A stretch of DNA of 64,000 nucleotides, taken from contig JBJKRL010000147.1 in NCBI GenBank assembly GCA_046704745.1, forward strand, positions 1 to 64,000, written 5' to 3'. The DNA comes from CAWGGS01 sp046704745. GTDB lineage: Bacteria > Desulfobacterota > Desulfobulbia > Desulfobulbales > Desulfocapsaceae. The translations under genes were made by a program, and so were the position numbers. Under the pieces are notes generated by a model. It was given only the letters and a program-made list of their open reading frames with translations, was not told the DNA's origin and searched no databases. The stretch's first letter is position 1. Every line of letters begins with the position of its first letter. This document shows positions 53,737-62,899 of the stretch, piece by piece.

Positions 53737-54707
53737 AAGTTGTTATCAGACAGAGCATGAAGAACAGAAAGAAAGTCAGGCCAAAGAGGAGCTTCAACAT
53801 CAAGCTCTTTGCCTGTCACCGGGTGAACACATCGTAATCGTGATGCATGCAGTAGCTGTCTGGGAACTCCGTTACTCACGCTACCGCCACCGTACATGGC
53901 GTCTCCCACCACCGGATGCCCAAGCGAGGCCATATGCACTCTTATCTGATGTGTCCTTCCTGTCTCGATATCTATCCTGGTCAGGCTGTACTTTTCCATA
54001 AACTCATTTTCCACCCGCCATCTGGTAGCTGCGTATCTTCCACCTATTTCCCGGACTGCCATCTTTTGCCGATGTACGGGATGTCTACCGATCGGAGCAA
54101 CAAGACGCCCTTGTTTTTGCGCAAAAATTCCATGCAGAAGAGCCACATACTCCTTTTCCATGGTCCGTGCTTTAAAGGCATCGACCAGCAAACGATGAAC
54201 ATCTTCCCGTTTGGCAATGATCATAACTCCGGAAGTGTCTTTATCCAGCCGATGGACGATTCCCGGTCGTATGCTGTCCCCAACTCCGGCAATCGACGCG
54301 CAGTGATGGACAAGTCCGCTCACCAAGGTTCCACTGCGATTGCCGCTTCCCGGGTGAACGACAAGGCCCGGGGGCTTGGAAATCACCAGAAGAAATTGAT
54401 CCTCATAGAGAATGGGAAATTCTATTTTCTCAGGCCGGACAACGACGGGAGCGGCTAGAGAGAAAATCTCGCCCTCCACTGTATCCCCAGTCTTTAATCG
54501 ATAGCTGCTCTTTTTACAGGCTCCATCCACTAAGATTCGCCCGGCACGTATAGAAGCACTGAGCTGAGAACGAGAGAACTCCGGCTGGTTCCTCGTGAGG
54601 AACTGATCGAGTCGCTCTCCTGCCTGTTTTTCGATGATCTGGTAGGAAAACCGTAATGATTGAGTAACGGCGGCAGGACCATCATCGCTGCATAACATCA
54701 TGGCCAC
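53733..54707 (-). CDS. rluD: RluD-type 23S rRNA pseudouridine synthase
   Basis: Isomerises uridines in 23S rRNA, probably 1911/1915/1917. It has 324 residues with an N-terminal S4 domain (about 25-85, RLDQFLTRNQ) and the catalytic domain. The catalytic aspartate lies in HRLDKDTSGVMIIAK (near 158), and GRTHQIRVHMASLGHPVVGD completes the family pattern. A later start within MAMMLCSDD is possible because three in-frame ATGs occur in the first four codons. Coupled to coaE by a 4-bp overlap. Confidence 0.93.
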   Translation of the reverse strand: MAMMLCSDDGPAAVTQSLRFSYQIIEKQAGERLDQFLTRNQPEFSRSQLSASIRAGRILVDGACKKSSYRLKTGDTVEGEIFSLAAPVVVRPEKIEFPILYEDQFLLVISKPPGLVVHPGSGNRSGTLVSGLVHHCASIAGVGDSIRPGIVHRLDKDTSGVMIIAKREDVHRLLVDAFKARTMEKEYVALLHGIFAQKQGRLVAPIGRHPVHRQKMAVREIGGRYAATRWRVENEFMEKYSLTRIDIETGRTHQIRVHMASLGHPVVGDAMYGGGSVSNGVPRQLLHASRLRCVHPVTGKELDVEAPLWPDFLSVLHALSDNNL

Positions 54708-54771
54708 GGAAAGAGCAAAAATGAGTTATAAGGCGCGTTAATGGAAAAACAGTCCGTATCGAATACGGCAA

Positions 54772-55251
54772 TCACGAAAAAATCGTTTCTATCCTTTGGG
54801 AAATCTTTTCTTCATCAACCTGTTGAGCCAAAGAGAGTTCTTTGACAAGTAGGCTCTTTGCAGTATCAAGCATTTTTCTCTCTCCATAAGAGAGGTCTTT
54901 GTCGACACTGAGCAGAAACAGATCGCGGAGAACTTCGGCTAAATCATGAATCGATCCCGTCTTAATTTTCTCCATGTAATCGCGGTAACGGCGATTCCAA
55001 GTTTGCGAGCCTATCTCTGTATCCCGCTCTTTTAAGATCGAAATTACCTCATCCACCTCCTGTTTGGAAACGATTGAACGGAGGCCGAGATGTTCGCTGC
55101 TCTGAGTGGGAATCATAATTTTCATCCGATTGTCGAGTATCTGCAAGACATAGAAGGTTTGATCGACTCCTGCAACCTTATGGGTTTCAATTGATTTTAT
55201 TACTCCCACCCCATGAGCCGGATACACAGCCATATCACCTTTTGTAAACAC
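54772..55251 (-). CDS. carD: CarD-family RNA polymerase-binding regulator
   Basis: Binds the RNA polymerase beta subunit and stabilises open promoter complexes. From the GTG at 55251, with GAGGGG 6 nt upstream, it is 159 residues and opens (V/M)FTKGDMAVYPAHGVG, the normal CarD start; the longer frame from 55305 adds a non-family tail. The Tudor-like RID spans 1-60 and the helical DNA-binding part 65-159, with SQTWNRRYRDYMEKI. In this lineage it commonly lies next to pth, as here. Confidence 0.95.
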   Translation of the reverse strand: MFTKGDMAVYPAHGVGVIKSIETHKVAGVDQTFYVLQILDNRMKIMIPTQSSEHLGLRSIVSKQEVDEVISILKERDTEIGSQTWNRRYRDYMEKIKTGSIHDLAEVLRDLFLLSVDKDLSYGERKMLDTAKSLLVKELSLAQQVDEEKISQRIETIFS

Positions 55252-55562
55252 TATTTTCCCCTCGTCATTCCTCGATGGACGGAGTGAGCAACGAACTCCA
55301 CCCATCTCAAAGCTTAGTAACGTTCAGACGATACATCCTGTAATTAAATAGCATGACATTGAAGTCATTGGGACGGAGACTTTTCCAAAGAGCCCTCTGG
55401 CCCTCCTCCGAAGAAATAAGATGGTATCATACGAACTGATACTTATTGATCACTACATTTTTAATATAATACAAAATGAGCAAAAATGCCCTATTTTTCT
55501 GTATCTGCAAATAACTCGCTTAGGGCAATCAAGGTAAGAACACGAATTGTAATGAAAAAGCT
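55252..55562. other. pth-carD intergenic region
   Basis: A 311-bp AT-rich stretch. A short inverted repeat, GTATCA (55424) and TGATAC (55437), lies about 175 bp before carD. It resembles the TTGATAC units at 43923 but is only 6 bp and may be chance. No gene or clear terminator is seen. Confidence 0.4.
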
Positions 55563-56156
55563 TTATTTAAGGCTATTGAGCAGATTCATAGCCTTGTCCG
55601 CATCATTCTCCAAAAGATATTGGATCCCTTGAATCACAGGGTCCATCCTGTCTGCAACCAATTCCTTTTCTTCAGATAAAAACTTGGAAAGGACATAGTC
55701 CTCAACAGGTACATCAGGATGTATGCCCCCCTGTCCCGGCCTGCCGATGCCGATCTTCAGACGATAAAAATCACTTCTTCCCAAATATTGCACTAGGGAG
55801 CGGATTCCGTTATGACCGCCGTGACCACCTCCCATAATCAACTTGACCCGGCCAGGCCTCATATCAAGATCATCATGAATCACGAGAAGATTTTGGAGTG
55901 GAATTTTATAAAAATCGACGAATCTGGTTACTGCTTTACCGCTCAAATTCATATAGGTCTGCGGCTTAACAAGGCAAGCCTTCCGTCCAAAAAGCAGCGC
56001 TCGGGTCCATACAGCATCCCATTTTTCAAGATTTATCAGGCAATCCTGTCTTTGGGCTAAAAGATCCACAACCATAAACCCGATATTATGTCGTGTCCCT
56101 TCATACTTTTGGCCGGGATTTCCCATGCCTACTATAACAAAAATATCTTCGCCCAT
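55563..56156 (-). CDS. pth: Peptidyl-tRNA hydrolase
   Basis: Releases tRNA from dropped peptidyl-tRNA. From the ATG at 56156 it is 197 residues, the family norm. GMGNPGQKYEGTRHNIGF (about 10-27) holds the catalytic His in RHNIG; KPQTYMNLSG and DDLDMRPGRVKLIMGGGHGGHNG follow. The open frame upstream to 56219 is excluded because a terminator hairpin occupies it. It lies after rplY, the common order. Confidence 0.96.
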   Translation of the reverse strand: MGEDIFVIVGMGNPGQKYEGTRHNIGFMVVDLLAQRQDCLINLEKWDAVWTRALLFGRKACLVKPQTYMNLSGKAVTRFVDFYKIPLQNLLVIHDDLDMRPGRVKLIMGGGHGGHNGIRSLVQYLGRSDFYRLKIGIGRPGQGGIHPDVPVEDYVLSKFLSEEKELVADRMDPVIQGIQYLLENDADKAMNLLNSLK

Positions 56157-56164
56157 CTCACCCT

Positions 56165-56212
56165 GAAAAAAAAGAAAATCCGGAAAAGGACGAGGTCCTT
56201 CCCGGATTTGAG
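56165..56212 (-). terminator. Intrinsic terminator or attenuator between rplY and pth
   Basis: On the minus strand the sequence AAATCCGG...CCGGATTT with an inner AAGGAC/GTCCTT arm forms a long stem (about 15 bp with small mismatches) followed by a T-rich run. It ends about 10 bp before the pth start codon. It should limit read-through from prs-rplY into pth. Confidence 0.8.
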
Positions 56213-56254
56213 ATTTCAAAAAAACTATTACTTACCTGCTTCGATATAGAGACC

Positions 56255-56824
56255 TTATTCGACCTTCCCCACGGGGGCGTTCACCGCAACGCAGACAGCC
56301 TCAGCTTTGCTGATCAATTTCACCTTTTCAGGAATTGCCAACGATCCAACGGTGATCTTATCGCCTATCTTTAACTGGGAGATCTCTACCTTTATATCAT
56401 CCGGGATGTCAAGAGGATTACCCTCGAGGACAACGCTGTTTTTACCAATTTCCAACTCACCACCCAAATCAACACCTTTTGCCTTCCCTCTTAAAATGAG
56501 CGGTACGGTAAACCGGCGGGCTTTCTCCATATCAATTTCGAGAAAATCCGCGTGCAGAAGGGTATCGCGGATAGGATCGGTTTGAATCTCCTTCACCAGC
56601 ACATGACGGGTTGATCCGTCGTCTATATTCAAGGTAACGACGCAATTTTTCCTATGAATTTCCAAAAGGCCTTGAAAAAACGTCGCCGTTTCAAATTGCA
56701 GGGCCAAGGCCTCGGCGCCATTTCCATAAACAACGGCTGGAGTTTTACCCTCCATGCGCAGGCGGCGCATGGCCCCTTTACCGGACCCTTTCCTGACAGA
56801 TGCAGACATTTCTACCTGTAGCAT
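56255..56824 (-). CDS. rplY: Ribosomal protein L25, long (CTC) type
   Basis: Binds 5S rRNA. The ATG at 56824 behind AAAGGAGAA gives 189 residues, the long form with an added C-terminal TL5/CTC domain (about 95-180). The N-terminal domain has GKGAMRRLRMEGKTPAVVYG (about 15-34). It lies 97 bp after prs and before pth, as in many bacteria. The frame to 56869 is spurious. Confidence 0.95.
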   Translation of the reverse strand: MLQVEMSASVRKGSGKGAMRRLRMEGKTPAVVYGNGAEALALQFETATFFQGLLEIHRKNCVVTLNIDDGSTRHVLVKEIQTDPIRDTLLHADFLEIDMEKARRFTVPLILRGKAKGVDLGGELEIGKNSVVLEGNPLDIPDDIKVEISQLKIGDKITVGSLAIPEKVKLISKAEAVCVAVNAPVGKVE

Positions 56825-56921
56825 AATTTTCTCCTTTGCTTCATACCATATCTGTCTGGGAGTCCCCAAAAGACAGTAGAAGTTTGTATTGCCATCGTAA
56901 TCAAATAGTTCCCGGCATCAG

Positions 56922-57860
56922 CTAGACAAAAAGCGAACTCACGGAGTCCTCGTTATGAATCCTTTTTATGGCTTCAGCCAGCAAATATGACACCGAAAGT
57001 ACTGTTATTTTTTTACATTCCATAGCCTTCCCTTTCAACGGAATGGTATTGGTGACAACCAGTGACCGGATTTCCGATGACTCTATCCTTTCCACGGCTG
57101 GACCGGATAATACCGGATGGGAACAACATGCATGGACTTCCTTGGCCCCGTTCTTCAAAAGTGTCGCTGCACCGTTACAGAGCGTTCCCGCCGTATCAAC
57201 CATATCATCGAGGAGAATGGCTGTTTTCCCTTTGACATCTCCAATGACATGCATTGCCTCGCATTCATTTGGTCGATCACGACGTTTATCAATGATGGCA
57301 AGACCGGCATTGAGCCTTTTTGCAAAGGCCCGTGTTCGTTCGACACCGCCAGCATCCGGTGATACCATGATCACGTTTTTATAATTTTCCTTTATATATT
57401 TCAACAGAACCGGGGCAGCATAAAGATGATCCACGGGAATATTGAAAAACCCTTGGATCTGACCAGCGTGCAAGTCCATAAAAAGGGCTCGACGCACGCC
57501 TACCGCCATGAGCATCTCGGCAACCACCTTTGCCGAAATCGGTACTCTGGGAGCCACTTTTCTGTCCTGCCGGGCATATCCGTAATACGGCACTACCGCG
57601 GTGATTCTCCGGGCCGATGCACGACGAAGGGCATCGACCATGAGAACCAATTCCATTAAGTGGTCATTAACCGGGGTACAGGTCGGTTGAATAACAAAAA
57701 CATCCGCTCCTCTGACATTTTCTTTGACTTCAACAAAAATCTCACCATCGCTGAATTTTCTCACTTCAGCAGATGTTAGAGGAATCCCGAGATGGCTCGA
57801 TATCTCTTTAGCCATTGCCGGGTGTGCATTACCTGTGACTACTTTTACTAAATTCGGCAT
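56922..57860 (-). CDS. prs: Ribose-phosphate pyrophosphokinase
   Basis: Makes PRPP from ribose 5-phosphate and ATP, feeding purine, pyrimidine, histidine and tryptophan synthesis. At 312 residues it is a class I enzyme. MDLHAGQIQGFF (about 127-138), SPDAGGVERTRAFAKRL and the PRPP loop LLDDMVDTAGTL (near 217-228) are all intact. It follows the tRNA-Gln gene by about 43 bp and may be cotranscribed with ispE and the tRNA. Confidence 0.96.
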   Translation of the reverse strand: MPNLVKVVTGNAHPAMAKEISSHLGIPLTSAEVRKFSDGEIFVEVKENVRGADVFVIQPTCTPVNDHLMELVLMVDALRRASARRITAVVPYYGYARQDRKVAPRVPISAKVVAEMLMAVGVRRALFMDLHAGQIQGFFNIPVDHLYAAPVLLKYIKENYKNVIMVSPDAGGVERTRAFAKRLNAGLAIIDKRRDRPNECEAMHVIGDVKGKTAILLDDMVDTAGTLCNGAATLLKNGAKEVHACCSHPVLSGPAVERIESSEIRSLVVTNTIPLKGKAMECKKITVLSVSYLLAEAIKRIHNEDSVSSLFV

Positions 57861-57903
57861 TGTTCTCCATGATCTAGGGTGTGTGGTTTCGGCCTGGAAA
57901 AAT

Positions 57904-57978
57904 TGGCTGGGGCGGCAGGATTCGAACCTACGAATGCCGGGATCAAAACCCGGTGCCTTACCGCTTGGCTACGCCCCA
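57904..57978 (-). tRNA. tRNA-Gln (anticodon TTG)
   Basis: A 75-nt tRNA including an encoded CCA. The acceptor stem TGGGGCG pairs with CGCCCCA; the D-arm has GCC/GGC with AAGCGGTAA; the anticodon stem CCGGG/CCCGG encloses TTTTGAT, giving anticodon TTG; the T-arm has the standard TTCGAAT loop. Its first 10 nt overlap the last codons and stop codon of ispE. A glutaminyl-tRNA synthetase is encoded at the right end of the window. Confidence 0.95.
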
Positions 57979-58868
57979 GCAATCGTTTTCACAACAAAAA
58001 CGCCATTTCCATACTCTTGTTGCAGTTTATGTGCGACATCTTGAATATTTTCTGCAGAACCTTTCTGGTCAGGAAAAATTCCGAAAACCGTCGGACCGCT
58101 TCCCGACATCAAGGCTGCAACAGCACCTGCATCCAGGAGCTTTGTTTTTATTCCACCCAATTCCGGATATCTTCGAAGGGTAACCTGTTCCAGGTCATTT
58201 GTTATTCTTCCCAATGACAGGATACCGGAATCTGATTTTTGGAAACCTGCCAATGTAGAATTTTTTGTCTTTCTTGTCAATGCAAAATTTTCATAAGCCC
58301 AGCGTGTAGACACGGTGAATCCGGGATTGACAAGCAGAAAAGTATGGCCGACAAGAGACGGGCAAGCAACCATTTTGTCGCCGATACCTGTTGCCTGCGC
58401 CGCATCGTAATCGGTGACAAAAAACGGTACATCAGCCCCGAGCCGTTTGCCGTAATCCAACAAAACGGCTTCGGAAAACTCATTGTCGAACAAATTGTTC
58501 AGCCCCTTGAGAACCGTTCCGGCATCGCTGCTGCCGCCACCAAGTCCTGCAGCTACCGGAATATTCTTTTCAAGCGTAATGTCAACACCATAGCGAGTAC
58601 CGAACCGGCTCTCAGAGAAAAAAACAGCAGCGGCCCTCCAGGCCAGGTTCGTCTGGTCGGCCGGTAGATCAGATTTGGTACAGCTGAGCTGAATGCCTTC
58701 TCCTTTATTGATCGTCAGCGTAATCCGATCGTAAAGCGCCAGCTTCTGCATCCATGTCTCCAGCTCATGGTACCCATCCTGACGCTTGGCCAAAATCTTT
58801 AAAGAGATGTTGACCTTGGCGGGGGCATCCAGACGAAGGAAACGGCCTTCCAGATTTGATAACTCCAT
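57969..58868 (-). CDS. ispE: 4-diphosphocytidyl-2-C-methyl-D-erythritol kinase
   Basis: A GHMP kinase of the MEP isoprenoid pathway. From the ATG at 58868 it is 299 residues, with APAKVNISLKI near the start and the ATP loop AAGLGGGSSDAGTVL (near 110). The longer frame begins at a TTG (58934) that overlaps the DUF1844 gene and is less likely, although AAGGA is very close to the 58868 ATG. The last codons GGG GCG TAG lie inside the tRNA-Gln gene: the stop codon TAG is positions 8-10 of the tRNA. Confidence 0.94.
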   Translation of the reverse strand: MELSNLEGRFLRLDAPAKVNISLKILAKRQDGYHELETWMQKLALYDRITLTINKGEGIQLSCTKSDLPADQTNLAWRAAAVFFSESRFGTRYGVDITLEKNIPVAAGLGGGSSDAGTVLKGLNNLFDNEFSEAVLLDYGKRLGADVPFFVTDYDAAQATGIGDKMVACPSLVGHTFLLVNPGFTVSTRWAYENFALTRKTKNSTLAGFQKSDSGILSLGRITNDLEQVTLRRYPELGGIKTKLLDAGAVAALMSGSGPTVFGIFPDQKGSAENIQDVAHKLQQEYGNGVFVVKTIAGA

Positions 58869-58911
58869 ATCCTTTACAAAAGACAAACCGTTTAGAAAAG
58901 CAATATAAATT

Positions 58912-59256
58912 TCACTTTTTAACGGCTTTAACAAAGCGCATCTTCACATCATAGAGGATAGATTTCAACATCTCCTCCTCATCCTTGCTCAGATTGCCTT
59001 TGGTCTTTTGCTGCAGGAGCGTCAGGGTATCTATTCCGTGCTTGGCCAGATCCAGATCAATCTCTTTTTTTCCGGTTTTCGGATCACTTATCTCGCCAAG
59101 ATGATAGAGGACCGATGTACTCAAGGACATGATCAACGCCGAAAACGTGACCTCAGGCATGACACATTTCCCTTCTTTATTCGGCACCTTCCCTTCCTCG
59201 CATCCGCAACTGCTTTCTTTATTCGATTCCATAACACCCTGCCTCGTATCTTTCAC
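58912..59256 (-). CDS. DUF1844 family protein
   Basis: A small cytoplasmic protein of 114 residues (106 if the ATG at 59232 is used). The core PEVTFSALIMSLSTSVLYHLGEI (residues 34-56, quoted here as two blocks, PEVTFSALIMSLS and TSVLYHLGEI) and DTLTLLQQKTKGNLSKDEE are the DUF1844 hallmark. The N-terminal part has four cysteines in SCGCEEGK and KCVMP, unusual enough to suggest metal binding. It regularly lies next to ispE in Desulfobacterota; function unknown. The GTG at 59256 overlaps the stop of a 35-codon frame upstream. Confidence 0.87.
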   Translation of the reverse strand: MKDTRQGVMESNKESSCGCEEGKVPNKEGKCVMPEVTFSALIMSLSTSVLYHLGEISDPKTGKKEIDLDLAKHGIDTLTLLQQKTKGNLSKDEEEMLKSILYDVKMRFVKAVKK

Positions 59257-59360
59257 ACCATGCCCCGACCATGAGGCATTACCTCGTGTCCATCCGAAAA
59301 CGGTAATTCTGCGAAGTCTCGCAAGCCCGCTTCCTTGTCCTGATTCGTCTTTTCGCTCAT
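59253..59360 (-). CDS. Possible 35-aa leader peptide upstream of DUF1844 gene
   Basis: An ATG at 59360 with AGAGGG at a suitable distance opens a frame starting MSEKTNQDKEAG and ending GRGMV. Its TGA overlaps the GTG start of the DUF1844 gene, so translational coupling is possible. It contains 15 nt identical to the end of the MITE-like element (TCCATCCGAAAACGG on the plus strand, 59288-59302). No family recognised. Confidence 0.35.
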   Translation of the reverse strand: MSEKTNQDKEAGLRDFAELPFSDGHEVMPHGRGMV

Positions 59361-59505
59361 GATTTTACCCTCTAAAGTAAGTCCCCTACGGGTGATAACA
59401 TTAACTCAGATATCACTTAAATGCACCCCAAGGGCACTGCCTGCGGGTTAAAATTCTTCGCGCGGCTAGCTTTAGAAGCTCCCGGGCTTTGGGGCTGGAA
59501 GCTAT

Positions 59506-61098
59506 TTAGACAGCAGGGAGTTCCAACACCATAGCATCACCAATATTTCCAAGCTCCAGAACCTGCGCCAGCAGGTCTTTGGAAATAATCTCATCAGTCC
59601 CTAATAAGATGATATTCTGCTTGCTGGCCTCCTCCCGCCCCACCGTCATACGGGAAATATTGACGCCTGCCTTGCCGATTGTAGTTCCCAGAGCACCGAT
59701 GACACCCGGTACATCGTTATTATAAACAAGCAGCATCGGACCTGCCGGAAGGGCCTCGAGACGGAAGCTGTTCAATCTCACCAGACGTGGCTCCTTCTTT
59801 CCGAAGACAGTTCCCGCCAAGACATTTTCACCCTCTTTGGTGTTGACTTTGATCGACAACAGATTGGTAAAATCTGTGGCCTGTTCGGTTTTTGACTCAA
59901 CCACCCGGATGCCGCGCTCTTTGGCAATGATCGGTGCATTGACATAGTTTACAGCGTCTTTCAATATCGGAGTAAACAGCCCTTTCAGGAAGCCGACAGT
60001 GATCGGGCTGGTATTGAGTTCGGCCAACTCACCGCAAAATTCGATGGTAACCTCCTCGACACCGCCTTTGGCAATCTGCATATGCATATTACCCAGCATC
60101 TCACCAAGAGTAATATACGGCCCGACCTGAGCCAGAACATCATCGCTCACCGAGGGGACATTTACAGCATTGGTCACGGCACCTTTGTTCAAATAATCCG
60201 CCAACTGTTCGGCTATGATCAGGGCCACATTTTCCTGAGCCTCGCTGGTGGAAGCACCCAGATGGGGAGTACAGATGAAGTTTTTCAAACCAAGCAGTTT
60301 GCAGTTCTCCAGGGACGTGGGCTCGGTGGCAAAGACATCGAGAGCCGCTCCGGCAATCTTTCCTTCCACCAAGGCGTCATAGAGGGCATCCTCGTCGCAA
60401 ACGCCGCCTCGGGCACAATCTATAAACATGGCATCCTTCTTCATATTGGAGAAGAATTCAGTGGACAGAAGGCCTTTGGTCTCCTTTGTTAGAGGAACAT
60501 GGACGGTGATGTAATCAGAGCGGCGGGCCAATTCAAGAAGATCGACAAGTTCAACACCGATCTTATCCGCAATCTCTTTGGGCAAAAAGGGGTCGTAGGC
60601 GATGGTTTTCATTTTCAGTCCCTGAGCCCGGCTGGCGGCGATCCCTCCGATTCGGCCGATACCAACAATTCCCAAGGTTTTGCCTGTTACCTCCCGGCCC
60701 ATAAAACTTTTCTTTTCCCATTTGCCCTCTTTCATCGAGGCGGTTGCCTGCGGGATGTTGCGCGACAGGGCCATCATCATCGATATGGCATGCTCGGCAG
60801 CAGTCGTGGCATTGCCGTCCGGTGCATTCATGACCACAATACCTTTCTGGCTGGCAGCCGGAATATCCACATTGTCAAGGCCGATGCCGGCACGTCCTAT
60901 TACTTTCAGATTGGTAGCACATTCGATGACATCGGCAGTAACCTTGGTGGCACTTCGGATTACCAGCCCGTCGTAGTTTCCGATGATCTTTTTTAATTCT
61001 TCCGGCGGAAGTCCGGTGTTTATATCGACTTCCAAACCTGCATCCCGTAAAATCTGCGCACCTGCCGGGGCCAGATTGTCACTAATCAGTACTTTCAT
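59506..61098 (-). CDS. serA: D-3-phosphoglycerate dehydrogenase
   Basis: Oxidises 3-phosphoglycerate with NAD+, the first step of serine synthesis. At 530 residues it is the long form: catalytic halves with GIVGIGRIGG (NAD loop, near 147) and RGGVCDEDALYDAL, then an intervening allosteric domain (about 315-450) and a C-terminal ACT domain (about 455-530) with NNDVPGVIGALGTTIG, implying feedback control by serine. A GAGGAG ribosome site precedes the ATG. It is divergent from gltX. Confidence 0.96.
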   Translation of the reverse strand: MKVLISDNLAPAGAQILRDAGLEVDINTGLPPEELKKIIGNYDGLVIRSATKVTADVIECATNLKVIGRAGIGLDNVDIPAASQKGIVVMNAPDGNATTAAEHAISMMMALSRNIPQATASMKEGKWEKKSFMGREVTGKTLGIVGIGRIGGIAASRAQGLKMKTIAYDPFLPKEIADKIGVELVDLLELARRSDYITVHVPLTKETKGLLSTEFFSNMKKDAMFIDCARGGVCDEDALYDALVEGKIAGAALDVFATEPTSLENCKLLGLKNFICTPHLGASTSEAQENVALIIAEQLADYLNKGAVTNAVNVPSVSDDVLAQVGPYITLGEMLGNMHMQIAKGGVEEVTIEFCGELAELNTSPITVGFLKGLFTPILKDAVNYVNAPIIAKERGIRVVESKTEQATDFTNLLSIKVNTKEGENVLAGTVFGKKEPRLVRLNSFRLEALPAGPMLLVYNNDVPGVIGALGTTIGKAGVNISRMTVGREEASKQNIILLGTDEIISKDLLAQVLELGNIGDAMVLELPAV

Positions 61099-61422
61099 CT
61101 CAACTCCTCAAATGTAACCCCTTCTCTCTTCCTGTTAAATGCTGCCGAATTCAAAAAAACCACAATGCGGTTCTATAAATTGGTGGCCGCGTAAAGCGAT
61201 CCGGGAATAACCATAAAAATGAATTAATAAAGGGGGAAATATACAGGGGATAGCACAAGAGAACAAGTAAAATAGATACTATCTATCAAGCAAAATTACA
61301 AAACCTCTTCTTGATAGGTCCTGCGTTATCCCTTCATTTCTCATTGAGAAATCTATTTTACCGCGATATATAGCAGTCAAATTCAAAATGTTGTACAGTT
61401 TCTCTTAAATCAAGGAGTAAGC
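61099..61422. promoter_or_regulatory. serA/gltX divergent control region
   Basis: A 324-bp region. CTATCAAG at 61283-61290 is matched by CTTGATAG at 61310-61317, a perfect 8-bp inverted repeat with a 19-nt spacer, about 105-140 bp upstream of gltX. It could be an operator or a leader structure. AAGGAG at about 61412-61417 is the gltX ribosome site. No T-box or other known riboswitch pattern is visible. Confidence 0.5.
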
Positions 61423-62898
61423 ATGACTGAGACACGACTACGTTTCCCCCCCAGCCCAACCGGCTATCTGCATATAGGTGGCGCCAGAACTGCCCTGTAT
61501 AATTGGCTCTATGCAAAAAAAACCGGAGGCAAACTCATCCTTCGTATCGAAGATACCGACACCGAACGTTCGACCTCCGAATCCATCGACGGCATTATCG
61601 AAGGTCTTAAATGGCTCGGTATCGATTGGGATGAAGGTCCCTACTTTCAAACCCAATTCAACCATGAGCATATTGCCGCAGCAGAAAAACTGCTGGGAGA
61701 AGGCTTTGCCTACAAATGTTTTTGCACGAAAGAAGAGCTGGATGCCAAACGGGAGGCAGCCCTGGCCGCCAAAGGAAATCTCGGCTATGACGGTACCTGC
61801 AGAAATCTAAGTAAGGAGCAGATCCTGGAAAAAGAAGCGGCAGGACTTCCGTTTACGGTCCGTTTCAAGGTTCCCAAGCGCGAAGGGATGCTCGGTTATA
61901 ACGACAAGGTCCTTGGACGTATCGAATGCAATTACCGCGAGATAGACGACTTCGTCATTGTTCGATCAAACGGCAAGCCTCTCTATCTCCTCTGTAATGT
62001 GGTGGACGATATAAGAGATCGCATCACCCATATCATCCGAGGCCAGGACCACATGACCAATACACTCAAACAGGTCCTCCTCTATGAAGCTTTTAAAAAG
62101 CAAGTACCCGTCTTCGCTCACATGCCACTTACCCTGGACACCAAAAAAGCCAAGATATCCAAACGCAGCCATGGAGAAATCGTTGCCGTCCAGTTCTACC
62201 GAGATCACGGATTCATTCCTTGGGCCTTCAACAATTTTCTGGTTCTCCTGGGGTGGTCGCCCGGAGATGATAGAGAAATCTTTTCCAGAAATGAGTTGAT
62301 CGAAGCCTTCACCCTTGAGCGTATCAACAAATCAAGTTCCATTTTTAACTACCGCAAGGACGATCCGAAATTCTTCACCGATCCAAAGGCCATCGCCATC
62401 AACGAACACTACCTGCGCACCATGTCCATCGAAGAGATAGGAGAGCTGGTGCACCACGAGTTGGAAAAAGAAGGACTCTGGGATACAACCTATGAAGGTA
62501 ATAAGAAACAATGGTATTTAAAAACAGTGGATCTGATCCGCGACCGCTTTCATACTTTAAAGGACTTCACAACATTGGGCCGGGCCTACTTTGCCGACGA
62601 CTATTCGGTAGAAGAGAAACCCCTGCAAAAGAATATCATCAAATTCCCAGATCTGAAGATCTGGCTCCCCCGCCTTGCCGACCGATATGAACACCTGGAA
62701 TCCTTCACCGCTGAATCGGCGGAGCAACTGGCCAGAGAACTGGCCGACGAGGTCGGTGTGAAACCCGGCGTCATAATAAACGGTATGCGCACGGTGATAA
62801 CCGGGCAACTGGCAGGACCATCAATGGTTGATGTCTTAACCAGCATCGGCCGTGAACGGGTTGTTCAGCGGCTTCGCCAGATCGACAGACTGTATTGA
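61423..62898 (+). CDS. gltX: Glutamyl-tRNA synthetase
   Basis: Charges tRNA-Glu. At 491 residues it is a class I bacterial enzyme: the HIGH loop PTGYLHIGGARTA (about 11-23), the KMSKS-type loop KISKRSHG (near 245) and the C-terminal anticodon-binding helices (about 320-491). Position 350s-450s show no deletions. GlnS is encoded right behind it (2 bp), so this cell probably has a discriminating GluRS and a direct GlnRS route rather than needing GatCAB for glutamine. HipA kinases classically target this protein; a HipA-like gene lies at 4271-5569. Confidence 0.96.
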   Translation: MTETRLRFPPSPTGYLHIGGARTALYNWLYAKKTGGKLILRIEDTDTERSTSESIDGIIEGLKWLGIDWDEGPYFQTQFNHEHIAAAEKLLGEGFAYKCFCTKEELDAKREAALAAKGNLGYDGTCRNLSKEQILEKEAAGLPFTVRFKVPKREGMLGYNDKVLGRIECNYREIDDFVIVRSNGKPLYLLCNVVDDIRDRITHIIRGQDHMTNTLKQVLLYEAFKKQVPVFAHMPLTLDTKKAKISKRSHGEIVAVQFYRDHGFIPWAFNNFLVLLGWSPGDDREIFSRNELIEAFTLERINKSSSIFNYRKDDPKFFTDPKAIAINEHYLRTMSIEEIGELVHHELEKEGLWDTTYEGNKKQWYLKTVDLIRDRFHTLKDFTTLGRAYFADDYSVEEKPLQKNIIKFPDLKIWLPRLADRYEHLESFTAESAEQLARELADEVGVKPGVIINGMRTVITGQLAGPSMVDVLTSIGRERVVQRLRQIDRLY

Positions 62899-62899
62899 A

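Noticed and set aside
55424..55442. GTATCA/TGATAC inverted repeat upstream of carD as a member of the TTGATAC family
   Set aside because: Only 6-bp arms and no phased copies; chance is likely.
61283..61317. Inverted repeat upstream of gltX considered as a T-box or riboswitch
   Set aside because: No T-box sequence, no terminator/antiterminator pair; kept only as an inverted repeat.
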